Origin: Bacillota bacterium
GTDB lineage: Bacteria > Bacillota > Clostridia > Lachnospirales > Lachnospiraceae
Length of the DNA: 64,000 nucleotides
NCBI GenBank assembly: GCA_023414355.1
Contig: JAEZOB010000031.1
Location: 1-64,000 of the forward strand
Direction of reading: 5' to 3'
The notes below the pieces were generated by a model. The model was not told where the DNA came from, searched no databases, and worked only from the letters and a program-made list of their open reading frames with translations. Positions 25,720 through 34,795 of this stretch are shown here, piece after piece (positions within the stretch are counted from its first letter, which is position 1; each line of letters starts with the position of its first letter). A program made the translations under genes and the position numbers.

Positions 25720-28437
25720 ATGACTCAATTAACTCCTTTGATGCAGCAATACTTAGAGATCAAGGAACAATATAAAGACTGTATATTATTCTACCGGCTG
25801 GGCGATTTTTATGAAATGTTTTTTGAGGATGCACATGTCTGTTCCAAGGAATTGGAGATTGCATTAACCGGAAAAAGTGTCGGGCAGGAGGAGCGTGCTC
25901 CCATGTGCGGTATTCCCTATCACGCAGCAGAAAGCTACCTCAGCAAGCTTGTTAGCCGAGGCTACAGAGTTGCCATCTGTGAGCAGGTAGAGGATCCAAA
26001 GCTGGCTAAGGGTCTGGTGAAAAGAGAAGTAGTCCGGATTGTTACTCCGGGTACAAATATCAATACGCAGGTATTGGATGAATCGAAGAACAATTATCTG
26101 ATGGCACTCATACATACAACCAATGCTTACGGTATCTCTATCGTAGACGTGACCACCGGAGACTATTATGTCACTGAGGTTGACAATGAACGTAAGCTGA
26201 TGGATGAAATCTTCAAATGGTCGCCCACGGAGATCATCTGCAATGACACCTTCTTTGTATCGGGTGTTAATATTGAAGCACTTAAAAATTATAATAATGT
26301 TACCTTGTCTCCTCTGGAGCCCTGGTATTTTGATGATGAGTTATGCGTCAGGGCTTTACAGGAGCATTTTCATGTAGCGACACTGGACGGTCTCGGTTTA
26401 AAGGATTATACCATTGGTGTGATAGCGGCCGGCTGCATCATGCAGTTTTTAATGGAGACACAGAAAAGCTATCTGTCCCATATTACACAGCTGATACCTT
26501 ATACCTATGAGAAATACATGCTGCTGGACAGTTCTACCGTTCGTAATCTGGAGTTAACGGAGACCATTCGCGAGAAAGCAAAAAAAGGCTCCTTATTATG
26601 GGTTCTGGACAAAACCAGAACAGCTATGGGAGCAAGACTTCTTCGAAGCTACATGGAACAGCCCTTGATTGATTTTGATATGATAAATCAAAGGCTCGAA
26701 GCAGTTACCGAGTTAAAGGAGAATATGATATCCAGAGAGGAAATCAGGGAATATCTAAATCCTATTTACGATCTGGAACGTCTGATGAGCAAAATCAGTT
26801 ATAAAAGTGCTAACCCAAGGGACTTAATTGCCTTCACTTCTTCACTATCCATGCTTCCACATATCAAATTTCTGCTGCAGAGCTTTGATGGTGTGCTTTT
26901 AAAGGAGGTCCATGAGGAGCTGGATACCCTGGAGGACATTCATTCACTGATTCAGACCTCTATTGCTGAAGAGCCTCCGATTAATTTAAAAGAAGGCGGG
27001 ATCATCAAGGAAGGCTACAATGAAGAGGTGGATCGTCTCAGAAAAGCCAAGACTGAAGGCAAGGACTGGCTTATGGACCTTGAGACAAAGGAACGAGAAG
27101 CGACCGGTATCAAGAACCTTAGGATACGTTATAACCGTGTCTTCGGTTATTACCTGGAGGTAACCAATTCCTATGCAAGTCTGGTGCCACCTAACTGGAT
27201 CAGAAAACAGACTCTCGCCAATGCAGAGCGATATACCACCCCTGAGCTCAAGGATTTAGAGGATATTATCCTTGGAGCAGAGGACAAGCTGTTTTCCTTA
27301 GAATATGATTTGTTCTGTGAGGTAAGGGATCAGATTGCTTTAGAAGTGAAACGGATTCAGCGTACTGCCAAAGCGGTTGCTAAAATCGATGTCTTTGCCT
27401 CCTTAGCATTGGTTGCGGAACAAAATAACTATATCAGACCCGAGATGAATACCAATGGTTCCATTCATATCAAAAACGGCAGGCATCCTGTAGTAGAGCG
27501 TATGATCTCCCATGATATGTTTGTTGCCAATGATACTTTGCTGGATAATAAGCAGAATCGCGTGTCCATCATTACCGGACCGAATATGGCCGGAAAATCC
27601 ACCTATATGCGCCAGACCGCCCTTATCGTACTGATGGCTCAGATCGGTAGCTTTGTGCCTGCGGCTTCAGCGCAGATTAGTATTGTAGATCGTATATTCA
27701 CTCGTGTCGGTGCTTCCGATGATCTGGCCAGTGGACAGAGTACCTTCATGGTGGAGATGACCGAGGTTGCTAATATTTTAAGAAATGCCACGAGAAACAG
27801 TCTTTTAATCCTCGATGAAATCGGTCGTGGAACTTCAACCTTTGATGGATTAAGTATTGCCTGGGCAGTGGTAGAGCATATCACCAGCAGCCAGCTTCTG
27901 GGTGCCAAAACCTTATTTGCGACCCATTACCATGAGCTTACCGAGCTGGAAGGTCGGCTTGAGGGTGTTAATAATTATTGTATCGCTGTCAAGGAACAGG
28001 GAGAAGATATCGTATTCCTACGTAAGATTGTCAAAGGCGGTGCCGATAAGAGCTATGGTATTCAGGTTGCCAAGCTTGCAGGAGTTCCGACTTCTGTCTT
28101 AAAGCGTGCCTCAGAAATCGTCCTGGAGCTAACCGGCAACGACCTTGCCCTAAAGACCAGAAACCTTTCTGTTCCCGAAGAAATGACCTCCGATAGCGAG
28201 TTTGTTCAGGAGGAATTTTCTTTTGAGGAATTTGAAGCGAAGAGCACTGCTCAATCAGAAAATAGTAAAAAGGGGAAAAAGACCAAGCAGAGCAGTAATC
28301 AGTTTTCGTTATTCTCTACTTCGGAGAACGAGGATATTATTGCCGAGCTGCGTGATCTTGATATCGCCAGATTTACTCCGATCGATGCCATCAATAAGCT
28401 GTATCAGCTTCAGAAGAAAATCAAGGACAGAATCTAG
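25720..28437 (+). CDS. mutS: DNA mismatch repair protein MutS
   Basis: This is a 905-aa MutS1 that recognises mismatches. Domain I carries the mismatch-reading FYRLGDFYEMFFEDA with Phe-x-Glu-type residues near 35. The connector, lever and clamp follow, then the ATPase with Walker A GPNMAGKS (620-627) and Walker B LLILDEIGRGTSTFDG. The C-terminus (about 820-905) has a charged linker and a short oligomerisation helix (DIARFTPIDAINKLYQLQKKI). ATG 25720 is preferred over TTG 25711. It pairs with mutL, 300 bases downstream across a repeat array. Confidence 0.97.
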   Translation: MTQLTPLMQQYLEIKEQYKDCILFYRLGDFYEMFFEDAHVCSKELEIALTGKSVGQEERAPMCGIPYHAAESYLSKLVSRGYRVAICEQVEDPKLAKGLVKREVVRIVTPGTNINTQVLDESKNNYLMALIHTTNAYGISIVDVTTGDYYVTEVDNERKLMDEIFKWSPTEIICNDTFFVSGVNIEALKNYNNVTLSPLEPWYFDDELCVRALQEHFHVATLDGLGLKDYTIGVIAAGCIMQFLMETQKSYLSHITQLIPYTYEKYMLLDSSTVRNLELTETIREKAKKGSLLWVLDKTRTAMGARLLRSYMEQPLIDFDMINQRLEAVTELKENMISREEIREYLNPIYDLERLMSKISYKSANPRDLIAFTSSLSMLPHIKFLLQSFDGVLLKEVHEELDTLEDIHSLIQTSIAEEPPINLKEGGIIKEGYNEEVDRLRKAKTEGKDWLMDLETKEREATGIKNLRIRYNRVFGYYLEVTNSYASLVPPNWIRKQTLANAERYTTPELKDLEDIILGAEDKLFSLEYDLFCEVRDQIALEVKRIQRTAKAVAKIDVFASLALVAEQNNYIRPEMNTNGSIHIKNGRHPVVERMISHDMFVANDTLLDNKQNRVSIITGPNMAGKSTYMRQTALIVLMAQIGSFVPAASAQISIVDRIFTRVGASDDLASGQSTFMVEMTEVANILRNATRNSLLILDEIGRGTSTFDGLSIAWAVVEHITSSQLLGAKTLFATHYHELTELEGRLEGVNNYCIAVKEQGEDIVFLRKIVKGGADKSYGIQVAKLAGVPTSVLKRASEIVLELTGNDLALKTRNLSVPEEMTSDSEFVQEEFSFEEFEAKSTAQSENSKKGKKTKQSSNQFSLFSTSENEDIIAELRDLDIARFTPIDAINKLYQLQKKIKDRI

Positions 28438-28501
28438 GAAAAGTAAAACTTGTAATGTGCTTTAATAATGATTCTATATCTGCGAAGCATTTAATTATTT
28501 T

Positions 28502-28709
28502 GATATCAGCTTTAAGTATTAATCATTTTTATAGTGATATCAGTTTTGAATATCAATCATTTTATACCGATATCAGTTATGAGTATTCATCATTTATACC
28601 GATATCAGTTTTAGGTATAAATCATTTTAATACCGATATCTGCTTTAAGTATTGATCATTTTATACCGATATCAGCTTTAAGTATTCATCATTTTAATAC
28701 CGATATCAG
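28502..28709 (+). repeat. 33-bp tandem repeat array between mutS and mutL, seven units
   Basis: GATATCAG (one copy GATATCTG) begins at 28502, 28535, 28569, 28601, 28635, 28669 and 28702, giving a 32-34 bp period. Each unit continues with TTTAAGTATT or a variant, then ATCATTTTAATACC. The EcoRV-type palindrome GATATC is kept in all units. There are no spacers, so this is not CRISPR. The array ends 28 bases before the mutL start. Confidence 0.9.
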
Positions 28710-28736
28710 CTTTGATATACAGGAATGGAGAGAGTT

Positions 28737-30872
28737 ATGTCATTAATTCATGTGCTTGATGAAACCACCATCAATCAGATTGCAGCTGGAGAGGTTGTGG
28801 AACGTCCCAGTGCCGTTGTCAAGGAATTGATTGAAAATGCTATGGATGCCGGTGCGACTGCCATAACTGCAGAGATAAAGGAGGGAGGTCTGTCCTTTAT
28901 CCGAATCACCGATAATGGATCAGGAATTACCAAGGAGGATATTCCGATGGCTTTTCTTCGCCATGCAACCAGTAAGATCCGTACTGCCGAGGATCTGCTC
29001 AGCGTAACCAGTCTTGGGTTCCGCGGCGAAGCCTTATCCAGTATCGCTTCTGTAGCCCAGGTAGAGCTAATTACCAAGACCCCAACGGCTTTGAACGGTT
29101 ATCGGTATATCATCGAAGGTGGCGAGGAGAAATCCTTTGATGAAATCGGCAGTCCCGGCGGAACTACCATCCTTGTCCGCAACCTATTCTTTAATACACC
29201 TGCCCGTAGAAAATTCCTTAAATCAGCCATGACTGAGGCCGGTTATATCAGTGATCTCATGGAACGTCTGATGGTATCCCATCCGAATGTATCCTTTAAG
29301 TTCATCATGAATAATCAGATTAAGCTTCAGTCCTCAGGCAATAATAATACAAAAGACATCTTATATCAGGTTTACGGCAGGGATGTAGCAAAAGAACTTT
29401 TGAACGTAGCTTATCAGGCAGAAGGAATCACGATTCAGGGTTTCATAGGCAAGCCTGTAATTAATCGTGGGAACAGAAACTTTGAGAATTACTTTATCAA
29501 TGGCAGATATATCAAGAGTAATGTGATAACGAAAGCCATAGAGGAAGCCTATCAACCCTTCCTGATGCAACATAAATATCCCTTCACCTCCCTTTATTAT
29601 GAAATTGATCCTTCCATGATCGATGTCAATGTCCATCCTCAAAAGCTTGAAATCAGGCTAAAGAATGGTGAGGAGGTCTATCGGGCGACCTATCAGGCAC
29701 TCCGGGACGCTTTGTCAGGGAAAGAGATGATACCAAAGGTATCGCTGGTAAAACAGGAGGAAACTAAGAATCCGATCATGGCACTGCCCGAGCCCTTCGA
29801 ACAGAAGCGAAGAGATTCAATATTAGGTCAGGATCTGAAAGAAAAAGAAAGCCAAAACTGTCAGGCACCTGCCTATAGTCAGCCCATCCTTTCATCGCAG
29901 AGTAAGGTCGCTGAGAGTAAACCCATCTACCATACTTCAAATTCAGGAAATAATACACCACAGGCCAGTCTGGAGGCATTAAAAATTCTGTCAACTGTGA
30001 CAGAGAGGATGCCTACAGAAGCTTTCAGCGAGCAAATTTCACTTGAGCATACTTCACCGGTAGCAGCTATAAAGAAAGCAGACCTTCTAGCTATAGATAC
30101 TCAGGTACCGTCAGACAGCTTTGTTCAGAAAATTATGTCAAAGAATATTGTAAGCGGAAAACAACTGGACTTATTTACCGATCCGTCCTCCATAGAAGGT
30201 ACTGATACAGATTCTACTTCTAAGGATACCTCTTATATAGATCCAACTTCTGAAGCTTCCGCTTTACCCTTCTTATCCAAAAAGGCTATGGAGGAACACA
30301 GAATCATTGGTCAGGTATTTTCTACCTACTGGCTGGTGGAATATCGAAAAGAACTTTATATTATCGACCAGCACGCAGCCCATGAGAAGGTTCTTTATGA
30401 AAGAATCATGGCTGCTGCCAAAAACAAAACATTTTCCTCGCAACAGCTGCTGCCACCCATTGTCTTAACCCTATCTCTCCGTGAACAAGAGGTACTTCGT
30501 AAAAGGGAGCCTGAGCTTATCAGCTTAGGCTATGAGATTGAGTATTTCGGCGGAAATGAGTATTCTATAAGAGCAGTTCCTGCTGATCTTTATGGTATCT
30601 CGGAGAAGGAGCTTATCTTGGAGTTTATTGATGAAATGGCGGAAGAGATGATCGCTCCGACCACCGGTGGAAAGTCTATCCTGGAGCGGGTAGCTTCTCT
30701 GTCCTGTAAAGCAGCCGTAAAAGCAAACCATACTTTCTCTTATGAGGAAGCCTCTGCTTTGATTAAGGAGCTTTTAACACTTGAGAATCCTTATCATTGC
30801 CCTCATGGCAGACCGGTCATCATTGCTATGAGCCAATATGAGCTGGAGCGAAAATTCAAACGTGTCCTATAG
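28737..30872 (+). CDS. mutL: DNA mismatch repair endonuclease MutL
   Basis: This is a 711-aa MutL. The GHKL ATPase domain (1-330) shows ELIENAMDAGA, DNGSGI, RHATSKI and GFRGEAL. A low-complexity linker (about 345-510) is followed by the dimerisation domain, which holds the endonuclease motif DQHAAHEKVLYE (544-555) and CPHGRPV near the end. It is therefore the nicking type found in bacteria without MutH. ATG 28737 is chosen because GGAGAG precedes it; ATG 28725 overlaps that site. Confidence 0.96.
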   Translation: MSLIHVLDETTINQIAAGEVVERPSAVVKELIENAMDAGATAITAEIKEGGLSFIRITDNGSGITKEDIPMAFLRHATSKIRTAEDLLSVTSLGFRGEALSSIASVAQVELITKTPTALNGYRYIIEGGEEKSFDEIGSPGGTTILVRNLFFNTPARRKFLKSAMTEAGYISDLMERLMVSHPNVSFKFIMNNQIKLQSSGNNNTKDILYQVYGRDVAKELLNVAYQAEGITIQGFIGKPVINRGNRNFENYFINGRYIKSNVITKAIEEAYQPFLMQHKYPFTSLYYEIDPSMIDVNVHPQKLEIRLKNGEEVYRATYQALRDALSGKEMIPKVSLVKQEETKNPIMALPEPFEQKRRDSILGQDLKEKESQNCQAPAYSQPILSSQSKVAESKPIYHTSNSGNNTPQASLEALKILSTVTERMPTEAFSEQISLEHTSPVAAIKKADLLAIDTQVPSDSFVQKIMSKNIVSGKQLDLFTDPSSIEGTDTDSTSKDTSYIDPTSEASALPFLSKKAMEEHRIIGQVFSTYWLVEYRKELYIIDQHAAHEKVLYERIMAAAKNKTFSSQQLLPPIVLTLSLREQEVLRKREPELISLGYEIEYFGGNEYSIRAVPADLYGISEKELILEFIDEMAEEMIAPTTGGKSILERVASLSCKAAVKANHTFSYEEASALIKELLTLENPYHCPHGRPVIIAMSQYELERKFKRVL

Positions 30873-30907
30873 AGATGTAAGTCAGACTATGATAAGATGG
30901 AGAATAT

Positions 30908-31855
30908 ATGATTGAGAAACCGTTAATTATCCTTACAGGCCCCACCTCTGTGGGAAAGACATCCTTGTCGATCGCTCTTGCTAAGGCTGTGAATGGCGAG
31001 ATTATATCTGCCGATTCTATGCAGGTTTATAAGCATATGGATATCGGCACCGCGAAAATAACTCCGGAGCAAATGCAGGGGGTTCCCCATTATCTGATTG
31101 ACGAGCTGGAACCGGAGGAGGAGTTCAGTGTAGTTCTGTTCCAGCAGCTTGCCAAAAAGTATATGGAGCAAATTTATGCAAAAAAAAAGATTCCTATCCT
31201 TGTAGGAGGCACTGGCTTTTATATTCAGGCAGTCTTAAATGATATCGATTTCACAGAAAATGATTCTGATCAATCCTATCGCAGGGAGCTGGAGCTGCTA
31301 CTCGCAGAACATGGATCAGAATACCTTCATGAACTTCTGAAAAAAACCGATCCTGACAGCGCTGATGCCATTCATCCAAATAACAGCAAACGGGTGATTC
31401 GTGCCCTGGAATTCGCCAGATTAACTGGAGATAAGATCTCTGAGCATAATAAAGAACAGAGAAACAAGACCTCACCTTACCGTTTCTGTTATTTTGTCCT
31501 GAATAAGGATCGTAACGAACTCTACAGGACAATCGATCAAAGGGTCGACTGCATGCTGAAGGACGGACTACTCGACGAGGTAAAGGCGCTTGCTGCGAGG
31601 GGCTATACGAAGGATCTGGTGTCCATGAAGGGTCTTGGTTATAAGGAATTGCTGGCATATCTGGAGGGCGAATATAGCCTGGAGGAAGCAATCGATATTC
31701 TCAAAAGAGATACCAGACACTTTGCGAAACGACAGCTCACCTGGTTCAAAAGGGAAAAGGAGGTCCTCTGGCTAAATAAAGAGGAGTATCCCGATGAACA
31801 GGCCTTACTGTCACAGATGCTGACCCTGCTCAGGGAGAAGAAGATCATAGAATAA
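30908..31855 (+). CDS. miaA: tRNA dimethylallyltransferase MiaA
   Basis: This 315-aa MiaA prenylates A37 of tRNAs that read UNN codons. P-loop GPTSVGKTS (residues 10-18), the DSMQVY box, GGTGFYIQA near 100 and KRQLTWFKRE near 280 are all present. It starts 35 bases after mutL. The hfq gene that often follows miaA in Firmicutes is absent here. The last codons (KKIIE and stop) match the first unit of the repeat array that follows. Confidence 0.95.
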   Translation: MIEKPLIILTGPTSVGKTSLSIALAKAVNGEIISADSMQVYKHMDIGTAKITPEQMQGVPHYLIDELEPEEEFSVVLFQQLAKKYMEQIYAKKKIPILVGGTGFYIQAVLNDIDFTENDSDQSYRRELELLLAEHGSEYLHELLKKTDPDSADAIHPNNSKRVIRALEFARLTGDKISEHNKEQRNKTSPYRFCYFVLNKDRNELYRTIDQRVDCMLKDGLLDEVKALAARGYTKDLVSMKGLGYKELLAYLEGEYSLEEAIDILKRDTRHFAKRQLTWFKREKEVLWLNKEEYPDEQALLSQMLTLLREKKIIE

Positions 31856-32013
31856 AAAGATCATAGAGTAAAAAGTCATAGAACAAGAAGATCATAGTAC
31901 AAAAAGATCATTGAACAAAAGATCAAAGAACAAAAAGATCATAGTACAAAAAGATCAAAGAACAAAAAGATCGTAGTGCAAAAAGATCATAGTACAAAAA
32001 GATCATAGAATAA
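31841..32013 (+). repeat. 16-bp tandem repeat array starting in the miaA stop region
   Basis: About eleven units of the AAGATCATAGAACAAA type occur in tandem, with variants such as AAGATCAAAGAACAAA and AAGATCATAGTACAAA. The first unit is the coding end of miaA (AAGATCATAGAATAA, with the stop inside). The array therefore seems to have expanded from the gene end. It stops about 115 bases before the next gene. Confidence 0.88.
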
Positions 32014-32127
32014 GGAAATCAGAAACAAAGCCTTTATCGTCAAAAGGGCTAATACAGAATCCTTTGATAGTCAATCTTGAAAACAAGAAATAGAAAGGAT
32101 ATCATAAAACTCTTGGAGGAACAAACA

Positions 32128-33423
32128 TTGGAGAATAAATTACAGATGGAATACGAAGCACTTGGAATTGATTCTAAGGTACTTCAGTATTGCAAAGAGA
32201 TAGAGTATTCATTAAAGGACCGTTTTGCCTTGATTGACCAGATAGCTGAGTACAATCAGATGAAGGTTCTCGCCGCCATGCAGAAAAACAGACTGAGTGA
32301 TATACATTTTGCAGCTACCACCGGTTATGGTTATAATGATATGGGACGCGATACTCTGGAGCAGGTTTATGCGGATGTCTTTCGAGCAGAGGATGCTTTA
32401 GTCAGACCCCAGTTGATCAGCGGGACACATGCACTTACTGTAGCCTTATCCGGTAATTTGAGACCGGGTGATGAGCTCCTTTCTCCGGTTGGTAAACCTT
32501 ATGATACCCTGGAGGGAGTCATCGGAATCACTAAGACAAAGGGCTCTCTGGCAGAGTTCGGTATCACCTATGCACAGGTTGATTTGCTAGAGGACGGAGG
32601 CTTTGACTGGGAAGGTATCAAAGCCGCTATCAAACCGAATACCAAGCTTGTTACCATTCAGCGTTCCAAGGGTTATGCAAGCCGACCGACCCTATCAGTG
32701 GAGCGGATCGGAGAGTTAATCCGTTTTATTAAGGGTATCAAGCCTGAACTCATCTGCATGGTAGATAATTGCTATGGAGAATTTGTTGAGACAATGGAAC
32801 CAACTGAAGTAGGAGCCGATCTTTGTGTCGGTTCACTGATTAAAAATCCCGGCGGTGGCCTTGCTCCAATCGGAGGTTATATCGTTGGGAAGCGAGAATA
32901 TGTTGAGAATGCGGCTTACCGTCTGACCGCTCCCGGTCTGGGGAAAGAGGTCGGAGCAACCCTGGGAATCATCGCCTCCCTGTTTCAGGGTCTGTTCTTA
33001 TCACCGCAGGTGGTATCGGGAGCGTTGAAGGGTGCCATCTTTGCAGCTAATATTTACGAGCGACTGGGTTATAGTGTACTACCAAACAGAAGCGAAGATC
33101 GCTATGATATCATACAGGCGATTACCTTAGGTACGGCAGAGGGCGTCATTGCTTTCTGTAAAGGAATTCAGGCTGCTGCACCGGTAGACAGCTATGTGGT
33201 TCCCGAACCCTGGGCAATGCCCGGTTATACCTGTGATGTCATCATGGCTGCAGGTGCCTTTGTACAGGGTTCCTCTATCGAATTGTCTGCGGATGCTCCG
33301 ATTAAGCCTCCTTATACGGTATTTTTCCAAGGAGGGCTTACCTGGTATCATGCGAAATTCGGAATTCTGATGTCGGTTCAGAAGCTGAAAGAAGCGGGTA
33401 TAATAACAATTCCAGACAGGTAA
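32128..33423 (+). CDS. Methionine gamma-lyase/aluminium-resistance family PLP protein (YnbB-like)
   Basis: This 431-aa PLP-dependent protein (COG4100 type) has fold type I. The PLP lysine is probably in GSLIKNPGGGLAP near residue 250, after MVDNCYGEFVE, whose Asp holds the cofactor. The TTG start at 32128 follows GGAGGA by seven bases; an earlier TTG at 32077 has no site. Bacillus carries a homologue (ynbB) near miaA and hfq. Annotations as lyase or metal resistance are by similarity only, and the substrate is unknown. Confidence 0.85.
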   Translation: MENKLQMEYEALGIDSKVLQYCKEIEYSLKDRFALIDQIAEYNQMKVLAAMQKNRLSDIHFAATTGYGYNDMGRDTLEQVYADVFRAEDALVRPQLISGTHALTVALSGNLRPGDELLSPVGKPYDTLEGVIGITKTKGSLAEFGITYAQVDLLEDGGFDWEGIKAAIKPNTKLVTIQRSKGYASRPTLSVERIGELIRFIKGIKPELICMVDNCYGEFVETMEPTEVGADLCVGSLIKNPGGGLAPIGGYIVGKREYVENAAYRLTAPGLGKEVGATLGIIASLFQGLFLSPQVVSGALKGAIFAANIYERLGYSVLPNRSEDRYDIIQAITLGTAEGVIAFCKGIQAAAPVDSYVVPEPWAMPGYTCDVIMAAGAFVQGSSIELSADAPIKPPYTVFFQGGLTWYHAKFGILMSVQKLKEAGIITIPDR

Positions 33424-33441
33424 CATTAAAAATAATAAGAG

Positions 33442-33515
33442 AAGAACAAGGAGTGAGCACCGTTGTGCGAACTTCGCAGTTCTTCCAAATGTGAAGATGT
33501 TTTATCTTCACATTA
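33442..33515 (+). repeat. Double hairpin module after the COG4100 gene
   Basis: The first hairpin pairs AAGAAC (33442-33447) with GTTCTT (33479-33484) around TGCGAACTTCGCA. The second pairs AATGTGAAGAT (33489-33499) with 33505-33515 around a 5-nt loop. T-rich sequence (TTTTTT from 33525) follows at a distance. It may serve as a terminator. A similar pair lies at 59394-59468. Confidence 0.55.
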
Positions 33516-33629
33516 CTTAAATGTTTTTTATTTACAATAGATATAATTTCATACAGCTTTCAAGTATACAAATCAGAGCACTTGTGATAAAATGTTAATC
33601 GATAATGATATCAAGGGGGACATGTTTTC

Positions 33630-33908
33630 ATGGCAAAACCATATGGGAAAAATGCTTGGTCTTTGTTTCTTCTTTTGCTTGCCGGTATCGTCGTAGGCAG
33701 CTTTCTCGGACAGCTTGTCAAGGAGGTTTCTGCCTTAAACTGGTTGAATTACGGTATGAATTTTGCCATCGGGGACACAAAAAACAATAATATCGTTACC
33801 CTTGATCTGGGTGTCATTGCAGTGAGCTTCGGTTTACGCTTAAAGATTACGATCGGAAGCGTGATTGGTGCTGTTGCAGCAGTTATCATTTATAAAAAAG
33901 TAATATAA
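33630..33908 (+). CDS. DUF4321 small membrane protein
   Basis: This 92-aa protein has two hydrophobic helices (about residues 10-30 and 60-88) and GRLKITIGS-like GLRLKITIGSVIGAVAA near the end. It matches the DUF4321 family, which sits just upstream of radC-mreB in Clostridia. An AAGGGGGA site precedes the ATG. The conserved position suggests an envelope or elongation role, but none is shown. Confidence 0.75.
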   Translation: MAKPYGKNAWSLFLLLLAGIVVGSFLGQLVKEVSALNWLNYGMNFAIGDTKNNNIVTLDLGVIAVSFGLRLKITIGSVIGAVAAVIIYKKVI

Positions 33909-33967
33909 AGGTTCGCCTGATCCGAATGCAGATGATTTCTTGGAGAGAGAAAGTCGAGGAGGATCCT

Positions 33968-34666
33968 ATGAGCGAAAACTATCTTACAGTGAAGGAATTA
34001 CCCACTTCCGAACGTCCCTATGAAAAATGCGAGAAGTACGGAGCAGGAGCATTATCCGATGCTGAGCTGCTTGCAGTCATCATTCGGACCGGAACAAAAA
34101 AGCAAAGAGCAATTGATTTGGCAGTGAATATTCTTAATTATTCAACTGCCTACCCTGGTTTAAAGGGGCTAAACTATCTATCCATGAAGGAATTAACGCA
34201 GTTCAAGGGCGTAGGACGGGTCAAAGCAATCGAGCTGTTATGCCTGACGGAGCTGACCAGGAGAATGGCCAAGGAAGTCTCCAGAGAAAATCTGCGGCTG
34301 ACCACCCCACAAAGTGTAGCGGATTATTACATGCAGGATATGCGCCATCGAACTACGGAACAGGTGCTTCTGGTCATGATGGACTCCAAGAACAGAATCC
34401 TTAAGGATCTGGTTATCTCAGAGGGTACGGTCAATACCTCAATCATGCCTGTCAGAGAAGTATTTGTACATGCTGTCAAATACGAAGCCGTGAACATCAT
34501 TCTTCTTCATAATCACCCAAGTGGTGATCCCTCGCCAAGCGCAGAGGATATCAGGGTCACGAAAAAAATATCAGAAGCTGGTAATTTAATGGGCATTTCA
34601 CTTATGGATCATATTATTATTGGTGATAATAGATATATCAGCCTAAAGGAACAGGGATTGTTCTAG
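33968..34666 (+). CDS. radC: RadC-family JAMM protein
   Basis: This 232-aa protein has an N-terminal helix-hairpin-helix region (TQFKGVGRVKAIEL, near residue 80) and a C-terminal JAMM/MPN metalloprotease-like domain with H181, H183 and D194 in HNHPSGDPSPSAED. ATG 33968 follows GAGGAGG. It lies before mreB, as in Bacillus. The old link to DNA repair is not supported by genetics in E. coli, and the activity is uncertain. Confidence 0.93.
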   Translation: MSENYLTVKELPTSERPYEKCEKYGAGALSDAELLAVIIRTGTKKQRAIDLAVNILNYSTAYPGLKGLNYLSMKELTQFKGVGRVKAIELLCLTELTRRMAKEVSRENLRLTTPQSVADYYMQDMRHRTTEQVLLVMMDSKNRILKDLVISEGTVNTSIMPVREVFVHAVKYEAVNIILLHNHPSGDPSPSAEDIRVTKKISEAGNLMGISLMDHIIIGDNRYISLKEQGLF

Positions 34667-34692
34667 ACAAAGAATGAAGTAGGGGGAGGGTG

Positions 34693-34791
34693 CTCCTCCG
34701 TTATACTCATTAATCAGGATAAAACATGACAGGGAGGATAACTCCTCCTATTACACCCATCAAAATATAATTAACTTATGACAGGAGGAGT
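34693..34791 (+). repeat. Imperfect 49-bp direct duplication before mreB
   Basis: Unit 1 (34693-34741) and unit 2 (34742-34791) both run from CTCCTCC through an AT-rich middle to ATGACAGG-AGG. The duplicated end supplies the mreB ribosome-binding site, so a second, unused site lies 50 bases upstream. GGAG and CTCC segments can pair. Confidence 0.6.
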
Positions 34792-34795
34792 ATTT

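Noticed and set aside
28455..28655. Open frame through the mutS-mutL repeat array
   Set aside because: It is open only because the 33-bp repeat period is a multiple of three in part of the array; it has no ribosome-binding site and no non-repetitive core.
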